Shown piece after piece: positions 1 to 5,221 of a stretch of 5,221 nucleotides of DNA (positions are counted from its first letter, which is position 1; each line of letters starts with the position of its first letter). The stretch covers positions 1-5,221 of the forward strand of contig CAMVRW010000185.1 of NCBI GenBank assembly GCA_947169985.1, in the 5' to 3' direction. The translations under genes and the position numbers were made by a program. Source of the DNA: an uncultured Butyrivibrio sp. Lineage in GTDB: Bacteria > Bacillota > Clostridia > Lachnospirales > Lachnospiraceae. The notes under the pieces were generated by a model, which made no database searches, was not told the DNA's origin, and worked only from the letters and a program-made list of their open reading frames with translations.

Positions 1-45
1 AAGAAGAAAGTTGGCACATTATTCGTTGCCAAGAAGAACAAGTAA
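1..45 (+). CDS. C-terminal end of an unidentified protein (partial)
   Basis: Frame 1 is open from the window edge to a TAA at 43-45 and encodes the 14-residue tail KKKVGTLFVAKKNK. This frame is preferred because its stop directly abuts the A-tract and stem-loop of a terminator, the usual arrangement at the end of a gene. Seven of the 14 residues are lysine, which could suit a nucleic-acid-binding tail, but that is only inference. The fragment is far too short to identify the protein. The gene is convergent with the minus-strand gene that ends at 82. Confidence 0.6.
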   Translation, partial: KKKVGTLFVAKKNK

Positions 46-46
46 A

Positions 47-75
47 AAAAGCTGTCACATTAAGTGACAGCTTTT
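47..75. terminator. Bidirectional rho-independent terminator
   Basis: GCTGTCAC (51-58) pairs perfectly with GTGACAGC (64-71) around a five-base loop, ATTAA. A47-A50 and T72-T75 extend the stem to 12 pairs. The A-run at 44-50 becomes a U-run when read on the minus strand, and TTTT at 72-75 serves the plus strand. The hairpin lies between two convergent genes, two bases after one stop codon and six bases from the other, so it most likely ends both transcripts. Confidence 0.9.
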
Positions 76-81
76 ATAATA

Positions 82-651
82 TCATGGATTCTCGTGGTAC
101 TTGTCGTAGATCTCGGTAAGGTAGGTCTTCACGATCTGGATGTTGGACATCTTACGAAGATCTGCATTGCCCATAAGTACTGCAATCTCGTCTGCAAGAA
201 GCAGCATATTGAAGATCTGGAGCTTGAACTGATCTCTGGTGAGCTGGTCGATGTTGACCTCCATAAGAGGTGAACCAAGCTTCATGGTTACGTTGTCATC
301 TGCGATACCGGTCTGAACAAGCCTTGTATCAGGATCAAAGTTAACGTAGAGGATGAGCTGTTCCTTCTCGTGCTTCTTTAAAGTAGTAGGGTTCTGGTGG
401 GAAATCTCCATCCACTCGTAAAGATCAGCCTCGTCGGGATTCATAAGATACTTAGTAAGCTCTTCTTTGTGCTTCTCTACATACTGCATGTACTTGCTGG
501 CATTTGGGCCTGTGTAAGCAAGCTCTACCTTCACGCCGTTCTCGGTCTTAACAAGACGGCATTTCTCAGCAACTTCTTTTATCTTGAGAGATGATTCTGT
601 GTTACCGATCATCTTAAAGGTGCCGGTTTCTAATTCCTGTCTAAATTCCAT
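82..651 (-). CDS. Uncharacterised 189-residue cytosolic protein
   Basis: I do not recognise a family for this gene. The start is ATG at 649-651, supported by AAAGGAG six bases upstream, and the stop is TGA at 82-84. The protein has no signal peptide or membrane segment and is rich in charged residues, so it is probably soluble and cytosolic. By eye, the N-terminal third looks like beta-strands (about residues 31-46) followed by a charged helix (about 53-69). The middle carries strands around EQLILYVNFDP (97-107) and VTMKL (121-125). The C-terminal part looks helical, with a hydrophobic helix containing IFNMLLLADEIAVLM (146-160) and a final amphipathic helix (about 168-187). It has one cysteine (C31) and one tryptophan (W80), and no catalytic motif that I can name. 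It is transcribed divergently from ftsK and shares a terminator with the convergent gene to its left. Length, start and coding-like composition make it a real gene; its function is unknown. Confidence 0.88.
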   Translation of the reverse strand: MEFRQELETGTFKMIGNTESSLKIKEVAEKCRLVKTENGVKVELAYTGPNASKYMQYVEKHKEELTKYLMNPDEADLYEWMEISHQNPTTLKKHEKEQLILYVNFDPDTRLVQTGIADDNVTMKLGSPLMEVNIDQLTRDQFKLQIFNMLLLADEIAVLMGNADLRKMSNIQIVKTYLTEIYDKYHENP

Positions 652-657
652 CCTTGT

Positions 658-664
658 CTCCTTT
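658..664 (-). promoter_or_regulatory. Ribosome binding site of the 189-residue protein gene
   Basis: Read on the minus strand this is AAAGGAG, six bases before the ATG at 651. It is a strong Shine-Dalgarno match and fixes the start codon. Confidence 0.88.
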
Positions 665-678
665 GTATTATATCGAAC

Positions 679-696
679 ACAACTTAAATCAGTTGT
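679..696. promoter_or_regulatory. Possible operator dyad at the minus-strand promoter
   Basis: ACAACT (679-684) and AGTTGT (691-696) form a perfect 6-bp inverted repeat with a six-base spacer. It begins just downstream of the minus-strand -10 hexamer and covers the expected start point (about 691), a typical position for a repressor site. A dyad this small can arise by chance in AT-rich DNA, and no regulator family is recognised from it. Confidence 0.3.
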
Positions 697-697
697 T

Positions 698-706
698 AGT
701 ATAGCA
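698..706 (-). promoter_or_regulatory. Extended -10 promoter for the minus-strand gene
   Basis: On the minus strand this reads TGCTATACT, a TGnTATAAT-type extended -10 with one mismatch in the hexamer. Transcription would start near 691, giving a leader of about 40 bases before the ATG at 651. No good -35 hexamer sits at 16-18 bases spacing, which extended -10 promoters can tolerate. The position and the lack of a better candidate support the call. Confidence 0.55.
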
Positions 707-721
707 TAAAGGGTTGAAAAA

Positions 722-730
722 TGATATACT
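722..730 (+). promoter_or_regulatory. Extended -10 promoter for ftsK
   Basis: TGATATACT is an extended -10 element with hexamer TATACT at 725-730. Transcription is expected to start near 737, giving a leader of about 60 bases before the ATG at 797. There is no convincing -35 hexamer; the 17-base-spaced position (702-707) reads TAGCAT. That -35 region falls on the -10 element of the divergent promoter. Confidence 0.55.
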
Positions 731-737
731 ATCTAGA

Positions 738-760
738 GTCTGTTTTTGGGAAAGACAGAC
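738..760 (+). promoter_or_regulatory. Hairpin at the 5' end of the ftsK leader
   Basis: GTCTGTTTTT (738-747) pairs with AAAGACAGAC (751-760) around a GGG loop. This gives ten consecutive pairs, one of them G-U (744 with 754). The hairpin starts within a base or two of the predicted ftsK transcription start. There is no T-tract after it, so it is not an intrinsic terminator. A stem at the extreme 5' end of an mRNA can protect it from 5'-end-dependent decay; at the DNA level it could instead be a binding site. Confidence 0.5.
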
Positions 761-796
761 CACTATTTATAGAAGAAAGTTTTGTACGGGTAAGAA

Positions 797-3625
797 ATGG
801 CAACTAATCAAAGGGGAAATAGAACCGGGAAGAGTTCTGGAAACAGATCTTCCAGGTCTAAAAGTGCATCAGCAGGTAACAGGAGGATCCAGGAAGAGGA
901 GTTTGACTATTCTCTAAGGAGTGAGCTTGTGGTCATCGGAATGGTGGCCCTGACTGTGTTTCTGTTTCTTTGTAATTTTGGCATATGCGGAGCATTTGGA
1001 AATGCTGTGAGCAGCATTTTATTTGGTCTGTTTGGAATTACTGCCTATATTGCACCTTTGGTTGCTTTGGGTGCAGTTGCTATTGGCGTCGCCAACTTCG
1101 GCTCCAGCGCATCTAAGCGCAAGATCGTGGCCGGTATTGTTCTTTTCTTTATCATTGGTATGGTGGCTGACCTGCTTGTTGGCAGACCACAGTCTTTGAA
1201 TTCCTACGACATTAAGACAATATATACGGAAAGTTCCGGAGGCAGGAACGGAGGCGGTTTCTTTGCCGGTTCCCTTGCGTATCTTTCCTATAAATATCTG
1301 TCCCTGGCTGGAACAGCTCTTTTGCTGCTGCTAGTGGGCATCGCGGCTGTTGTTGTATTTACTCAGCACTCCTTTGTTGGCGGCCTTAAGAAGGGCGGCA
1401 GGAAGCTTATTGATAAGACCAGGGAAGAGGCTGACAACTATCGTGACTACGCTGAAAAGCGAAGAGCCAAGATGGAGCAGCGCCGTGCTGAGATAGAGGA
1501 AGAGAAGCGCCTTGCCATCGAACAGAAGGAGGACGAGAAGATCCTTCGCATGGAGAAAAAGGCCATTGGCGTTACCATCGATACAGATCTTACCAAGGAA
1601 GATGAGGATGGAGATGATCTTGGCGAGATAAGCCTTCACAATGAATCCAGTGAAAAGCCCAAGAACCTGTTCATTCCTGATGAAGATGAGTTCCACGATG
1701 ATATTCATGAGATTATTCTCAACCACGATAAACATGAGATAGAGACTGATATAGAGCCTGATGGACAGCGTGTAATGCGCATGGAGCCGACTATCCATGG
1801 AATGGGATATGATGACCCTACAGATGATGCTGAGGAAGCCATCGAAGAGATCACTGCCGCAGCAAAAGAGCCATTGGAGGCCCCAAAGAAACTGGTTGCA
1901 AGGGCGAGTGATGAGCCCGATGAGGATGAGGATATCCTTCCTGATGTTCCGGTACATGCTGAGCACCTTGGAAACGGAATGAACGGAGACTACGTGATCC
2001 ATGCTCAGGATCATATATCCAGAAATCCTAAGGCAGACAGTCATATAAATGGAGCAGCGCCCTCATCAGCTGCTGATCTTGGCCCAGGACCACATACCAC
2101 AAGTCCCGGCCTTGAGCAGGAAATCGAGAAGAAAAAGCGCGAGATTCCAAAGAAATATGTATTCCCTCCTTTGAATCTTTTGGAGAAGGGCGTTAAGAAC
2201 AAGAATTCAGATTCTGCAAGGCAGCTTAAGGAAACAGCAGTTAAGCTTCAGGAGACCCTTAAGACCTTCGGAGTTAACGTTACCGTAACAGATATAAGCC
2301 AGGGACCGGCGGTTACCAGATTTGAGCTTCAGCCGGAGGCAGGAGTAAGAGTCAATAAGATCGTTGGACTTGCTGATGATATCAAGATGAACCTGGCTGC
2401 CAGTGACATCAGAATTGAAGCACCTATCCCCGGAAAGGCTGCTGTAGGTATCGAGGTTCCCAATAAGGAGAATCAGGCTGTTGCACTTAGAGACCTGTTT
2501 GAATCTCCGGAGTACAAGAACTTCTCATCCAAGCTGGCATTTGCAGTAGGTAAGGATATTGCAGGACAGACTGTAGTAACGGATATTGCCAAGATGCCAC
2601 ATCTTCTTATTGCAGGAGCAACAGGTTCTGGTAAATCGGTGTGTATTAATACCATCATCATGAGCCTTATTTACAAGGCTAAGCCTGAAGAGGTCCAGAT
2701 GATCATGATCGACCCTAAGATCGTTGAGCTTTCTGTTTATAACGGAATCCCACATCTTATGATCCCGGTTGTGACAGATCCTAAGAAGGCTGCAGCAGCG
2801 CTTAACTGGGCTGTTGCTGAGATGACCAACAGATATAAGAAGTTTGCTGATGCAGGAGTAAGGGACCTAAAGGGCTATAATAAACTGGCTCAGGACAGTG
2901 AAGATCCTGACATGACAGTACTTCCACAGCTTGTAGTTATTGTTGACGAGCTTGCTGACCTTATGATGGTATCAGCCAATGAGGTTGAGGATGCCATCTG
3001 TAGACTGACTCAGCTAGCAAGAGCTGCAGGAATTCACCTTATTATTGCAACTCAGAGACCTTCAGTAGATGTCATCACAGGACTTATCAAAGCAAACATG
3101 CCAAGCCGTGTTGCTTTTGCCGTGTCCAGTGGTGTTGATTCCAGAACAATCCTTGATATCAACGGCGCGGAGAAACTTCTTGGAAAGGGCGACATGCTCT
3201 TTTACCCACAAGGTTATACCAAACCCGCCAGAGTTCAGGGCGCCTTTGTATCAGATAAAGAAGTTCAGGCAGTCACTGATTTCCTTAGAAATCAAAAGAT
3301 TGATTCCTCTTACAGCGAGGAGATAGAGCAGCAGATCCAGAACATGCAGATGTCAGGTGGTGGAGGCCAAGGGGCTTCCGGTGGCATGGGCGATTCCGGA
3401 TCGGGACGAGATGAGTACTTTGTTCAGGCAGGGAACATTATCATAGAAAAAGAAAAAGCGTCAATCGGTATGCTCCAGCGTGTGTTCAAGATCGGCTTTA
3501 ACAGAGCGGCGAGAATCATGGACCAGCTTTGCGAGGCCGGTGTGGTAGGTGATGAAGAAGGTACCAAGCCAAGAAAAGTACTTATGACTAAGCAGGAATT
3601 TGAGGCTTACGTCAACGAGAACTAA
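797..3625 (+). CDS. ftsK: FtsK/SpoIIIE-family septal DNA translocase
   Basis: A membrane-anchored, ATP-driven hexameric motor of 942 residues that moves chromosomal DNA through the closing division septum (in spore formers also into the forespore). After a basic, Ser-rich N-terminus (1-33) come about four membrane helices (roughly 44-63, 72-98, 110-128, 167-189). A charged, probably coiled-coil stretch (about 202-256) and a long acidic linker up to about 450 follow. The motor starts near YVFPPLNLL (454-462). It has Walker A GATGSGKS (607-614), Walker B LVVIVDE (712-718), and the family motif IIATQRPSVDVITG (749-762). A Gly-rich hinge (854-870) leads to the winged-helix gamma domain (872 to about 930, with FNRAARIMDQL), which in this family reads polar DNA sequences. 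The start is fixed by an in-frame TAA at 791-793; the next Met (49) lies inside the first membrane helix. The Shine-Dalgarno is poor (GGG, six bases upstream). At 942 residues it is longer than B. subtilis SpoIIIE, mostly because of the linker. Sequence alone does not separate an FtsK role from a SpoIIIE role. Confidence 0.97.
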   Translation: MATNQRGNRTGKSSGNRSSRSKSASAGNRRIQEEEFDYSLRSELVVIGMVALTVFLFLCNFGICGAFGNAVSSILFGLFGITAYIAPLVALGAVAIGVANFGSSASKRKIVAGIVLFFIIGMVADLLVGRPQSLNSYDIKTIYTESSGGRNGGGFFAGSLAYLSYKYLSLAGTALLLLLVGIAAVVVFTQHSFVGGLKKGGRKLIDKTREEADNYRDYAEKRRAKMEQRRAEIEEEKRLAIEQKEDEKILRMEKKAIGVTIDTDLTKEDEDGDDLGEISLHNESSEKPKNLFIPDEDEFHDDIHEIILNHDKHEIETDIEPDGQRVMRMEPTIHGMGYDDPTDDAEEAIEEITAAAKEPLEAPKKLVARASDEPDEDEDILPDVPVHAEHLGNGMNGDYVIHAQDHISRNPKADSHINGAAPSSAADLGPGPHTTSPGLEQEIEKKKREIPKKYVFPPLNLLEKGVKNKNSDSARQLKETAVKLQETLKTFGVNVTVTDISQGPAVTRFELQPEAGVRVNKIVGLADDIKMNLAASDIRIEAPIPGKAAVGIEVPNKENQAVALRDLFESPEYKNFSSKLAFAVGKDIAGQTVVTDIAKMPHLLIAGATGSGKSVCINTIIMSLIYKAKPEEVQMIMIDPKIVELSVYNGIPHLMIPVVTDPKKAAAALNWAVAEMTNRYKKFADAGVRDLKGYNKLAQDSEDPDMTVLPQLVVIVDELADLMMVSANEVEDAICRLTQLARAAGIHLIIATQRPSVDVITGLIKANMPSRVAFAVSSGVDSRTILDINGAEKLLGKGDMLFYPQGYTKPARVQGAFVSDKEVQAVTDFLRNQKIDSSYSEEIEQQIQNMQMSGGGGQGASGGMGDSGSGRDEYFVQAGNIIIEKEKASIGMLQRVFKIGFNRAARIMDQLCEAGVVGDEEGTKPRKVLMTKQEFEAYVNEN
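1400..2155 (+). other. Charged coiled-coil and acidic linker segment of FtsK
   Basis: This is residues 202-453 of the FtsK product, between the membrane domain and the motor. The first part (about 202-256) is a Lys/Arg/Glu-rich stretch likely to form a helix or coiled coil. The remainder is dominated by Asp and Glu, with a His-containing patch around 300-313 (H300, H304, H310, H313), and looks disordered. In FtsK proteins this linker varies in length and sequence and contacts other divisome proteins. No specific partner can be read from this one. Confidence 0.65.
2615..2638 (+). other. Walker A (P-loop) coding segment of FtsK
   Basis: Encodes GATGSGKS, residues 607-614, with K613 and S614 as the expected phosphate- and magnesium-binding residues. 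The motif is intact, so the motor should be active. Confidence 0.95.
3410..3586 (+). other. FtsK gamma (winged-helix) domain
   Basis: Residues 872-930, beginning DEYFVQA and containing GMLQRVFKIG and FNRAARIMDQL, match the FtsK gamma domain. In characterised relatives this domain binds KOPS or SRS octamers and sets the direction of translocation. It is joined to the motor by a Gly/Ser-rich linker. Its presence argues for a direction-sensing chromosome translocase rather than a conjugation protein of the plasmid Tra type. Confidence 0.9.
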
Positions 3626-3676
3626 GAACCTGTTCCCGTCCGATATTCCGCTGATGAGGGCGTGTGAACGTGATGC

Positions 3677-3684
3677 AAAGGAGG
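3677..3684 (+). promoter_or_regulatory. Strong ribosome binding site of fhs
   Basis: AAAGGAGG is a near-perfect complement to the 16S rRNA 3' end and ends nine bases before the ATG at 3694. It contrasts with the weak site before ftsK and suggests much higher translation of fhs. Confidence 0.93.
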
Positions 3685-3693
3685 AGTAGAGTA

Positions 3694-5221
3694 ATGGCAG
3701 TAAAGAGTGACATTGAGATCGCACAGGAAGCAAAGATGCTTCATATCAGAGATGTAGCGCAGAAGCTTCAGATCACTGAGGATGACCTTGAGTATTATGG
3801 CAAATACAAGGCTAAGCTGTCCGAAGATTATCTGAAGAAGGTTCAGGGAAACAAGAAGGGCAAGCTTATTCTTGTTACCGCCATCAACCCCACACCGGCA
3901 GGTGAAGGAAAAACCACAACCAGCGTAGGCCTTGGAGATGCACTTAACAGACTTGGATATAAGACTGTTATAGCACTTCGTGAACCATCCCTTGGTCCCT
4001 GCTTTGGAATTAAGGGTGGAGCAGCAGGCGGTGGATACGCACAGGTTGTACCTATGGAGGATCTTAACCTTCATTTCACCGGCGACTTCCATGCTATTAC
4101 TTCTGCTAACAACCTTCTTGCAGCACTTTTAGATAATCATATCCAGCAGGGCAACGAGCTGGGTATCGATACCAGACAGGTAATATGGAAAAGAGCTGAG
4201 GACATGAATGACAGGGCCCTCAGAAATATCGTAGTTGGTCTTGGAGCCAAGGCAGACGGTGTTCCAAGAGAAGATCACTTCGTTATCACAGTTGCATCAG
4301 AGATCATGGCTATCCTTTGCCTTGCAAGCGACATGGATGACCTTAAGGCAAGACTTTCAAGAATCATCGTTGCTTATACAAGAGACGGACAGCCTGTAAC
4401 AGCAAAGGATCTTAATGCTGTTGGCGCAATGGCAGCTCTTTTGAAGGATGCCATCAAGCCTAACCTGGTTCAGACCTTAGAGCATACTCCTGTAATTGTT
4501 CACGGCGGACCATTCGCTAATATTGCTCATGGCTGTAACTCAGTAAGAGCAACAAAGACAGCACTTTCAATTTCTGATTACACCGTTACTGAGGCAGGCT
4601 TTGGTGCTGACCTTGGTGCAGAGAAGTTCCTTGATATCAAGTGCCGTATCGCAGGTCTTAAGCCTGATGCAGTAGTTTTAGTAGCTACTATCAGAGCTCT
4701 TAAGTACAACGGTGGAGTAGCTAAGGCTGATCTTGGAACTGAGAACCTTGAGGCTCTTAAGAAGGGTATTGTAAACCTTGAGAAGCATATTGAAAACATT
4801 CAGAAATATGGCGTTCCTGTAGTTGTAACACTTAACGCATTCCTTACAGATACTCAGGCTGAGATGGACTATGTAAAACAGTTCTGCGAAGAGAGAGACT
4901 GCAAATTTGCCCTTTCAGAAGTTTGGGCAAAGGGTGGAGAAGGCGGAGAAGCCCTTGCAAAAGAGGTGATCAATACAATTGAGACAAAGCCTTCAAACTA
5001 CGCACCTATCTACACCGACGACCTTTCTCTTACAGAGAAGATCAATAAGGTGGCTACTGAGATATACGGAGCAGACGGAGCAAACATTCTTCCTGCAGCA
5101 GCTAAGCAGCTGGCTAAGCTTGAAGAGCTGGGCTTTGGTAAGCTTCCTGTATGTATGGCTAAGACTCAGTACTCACTTTCTGATGATCAGAAGCTTCTTG
5201 GAAGACCTACTGGATTTAAGG
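3694..5221 (+). CDS. fhs: Formate-tetrahydrofolate ligase (3' end outside window)
   Basis: Cytosolic enzyme that joins formate to tetrahydrofolate using ATP, giving 10-formyl-tetrahydrofolate for purine and formyl-Met-tRNA synthesis or, in acetogens, the methyl branch of the Wood-Ljungdahl pathway. The frame is open from ATG 3694 to the window edge, giving 509 residues. The family is about 556 long, so roughly the last 45-50 are missing. The N-terminus [11 protein letters not shown] is typical. [10 protein letters not shown] (66-75) is the nucleotide-binding loop, [11 protein letters not shown] (105-115) is the first family signature and [12 protein letters not shown] (330-341) the second. 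[14 protein letters not shown] (271-284) is another conserved block. All key motifs are intact and no frameshift is seen. Leu codons are dominated by CTT and the ribosome binding site is strong, in keeping with high expression. It follows ftsK by 68 bases with no terminator between them, so it may be read from the ftsK promoter, from an unrecognised promoter of its own, or from both. Confidence 0.98.
   Translation, partial: MAVKSDIEIAQEAKMLHIRDVAQKLQITEDDLEYYGKYKAKLSEDYLKKVQGNKKGKLILVTAINPTPAGEGKTTTSVGLGDALNRLGYKTVIALREPSLGPCFGIKGGAAGGGYAQVVPMEDLNLHFTGDFHAITSANNLLAALLDNHIQQGNELGIDTRQVIWKRAEDMNDRALRNIVVGLGAKADGVPREDHFVITVASEIMAILCLASDMDDLKARLSRIIVAYTRDGQPVTAKDLNAVGAMAALLKDAIKPNLVQTLEHTPVIVHGGPFANIAHGCNSVRATKTALSISDYTVTEAGFGADLGAEKFLDIKCRIAGLKPDAVVLVATIRALKYNGGVAKADLGTENLEALKKGIVNLEKHIENIQKYGVPVVVTLNAFLTDTQAEMDYVKQFCEERDCKFALSEVWAKGGEGGEALAKEVINTIETKPSNYAPIYTDDLSLTEKINKVATEIYGADGANILPAAAKQLAKLEELGFGKLPVCMAKTQYSLSDDQKLLGRPTGFK

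Noticed and set aside
667..672. Perfect TATAAT on the minus strand
   Set aside because: It lies two bases from the ribosome binding site, so a start from it would remove or truncate that site; no -35 is present at the right spacing.
674..685. CGAAC half of a Gram-positive LexA box
   Set aside because: The second half (GTTCG at four-base spacing) is missing, so SOS control of ftsK cannot be claimed.
714..917. 67-codon plus-strand frame starting with TTG upstream of ftsK
   Set aside because: It would begin inside the promoter region and overlaps the certain ftsK start in another frame; no ribosome binding site is seen.
1331..2044. 237-codon open frame on the minus strand inside ftsK
   Set aside because: It lies wholly antisense to the linker-coding part of a clear ftsK gene. 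Its openness follows from the Asp/Glu/Lys-rich codons on the other strand, and the product resembles no protein family.
3600..3628. TTGAGG ... TAAGAA as a possible fhs promoter
   Set aside because: The -10 matches consensus at only about half its positions and the site lies over the end of ftsK; too weak to report.
3651..3672. CTGATGAG...GAAC resembling a hammerhead ribozyme core
   Set aside because: The conserved GAAA is not present after the second stem, and no stems I, II or III can be drawn around it.
3654..3689. 11-codon mini-ORF ([11 protein letters not shown]) ending just before fhs
   Set aside because: No ribosome binding site precedes it and it is short enough to be chance. It contains the fhs Shine-Dalgarno, so translational coupling is conceivable but unsupported.
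3622..4092. 156-codon open frame on the minus strand over the start of fhs
   Set aside because: Antisense to conserved fhs coding sequence, with low-complexity, Cys/Ser/Leu-rich composition typical of a shadow frame.

Overview
This looks like an ordinary chromosomal segment of a low-to-moderate GC Gram-positive bacterium, most likely a Clostridia member of the Lachnospiraceae type (Butyrivibrio/Roseburia-like). That placement is inference. It rests on strong AAGGAGG-type ribosome binding sites, a codon style rich in CTT (Leu) and AAG (Lys), a four-helix FtsK/SpoIIIE, and a Firmicutes-type formate-tetrahydrofolate ligase. No mobile element, CRISPR array, tRNA or rRNA was seen, and the longest gap between genes is about 145 bases.

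Layout, left to right. (1) The last 14 codons of an unidentified plus-strand gene end at 45. (2) A strong stem-loop at 47-75, flanked by A and T tracts, can terminate transcription from both sides. (3) A minus-strand gene (82-651) encodes a 189-residue soluble protein of unknown function. (4) A compact divergent promoter region (652-796) carries two extended -10 promoters facing away from each other. It also holds a small dyad near the minus-strand start point and a 10-bp hairpin at the predicted 5' end of the ftsK transcript. (5) A complete ftsK/spoIIIE-family DNA translocase gene of 942 codons spans 797-3625. (6) After a 68-base gap with no visible terminator, fhs (formate-tetrahydrofolate ligase) starts at 3694 and runs off the right edge, with 509 codons present.

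How the parts relate. FtsK/SpoIIIE pumps DNA at the division septum, and Fhs makes 10-formyl-tetrahydrofolate for purine and one-carbon metabolism (or acetogenesis). They are on the same strand with no visible terminator between them, so read-through from ftsK into fhs is plausible, although fhs has a far stronger ribosome binding site. The unknown protein shares only the divergent control region with ftsK.

No exciting new system is evident. The points most worth a second look are the mutually overlapping divergent promoters, the hairpin at the start of the ftsK leader, and the uncharacterised 189-residue protein.
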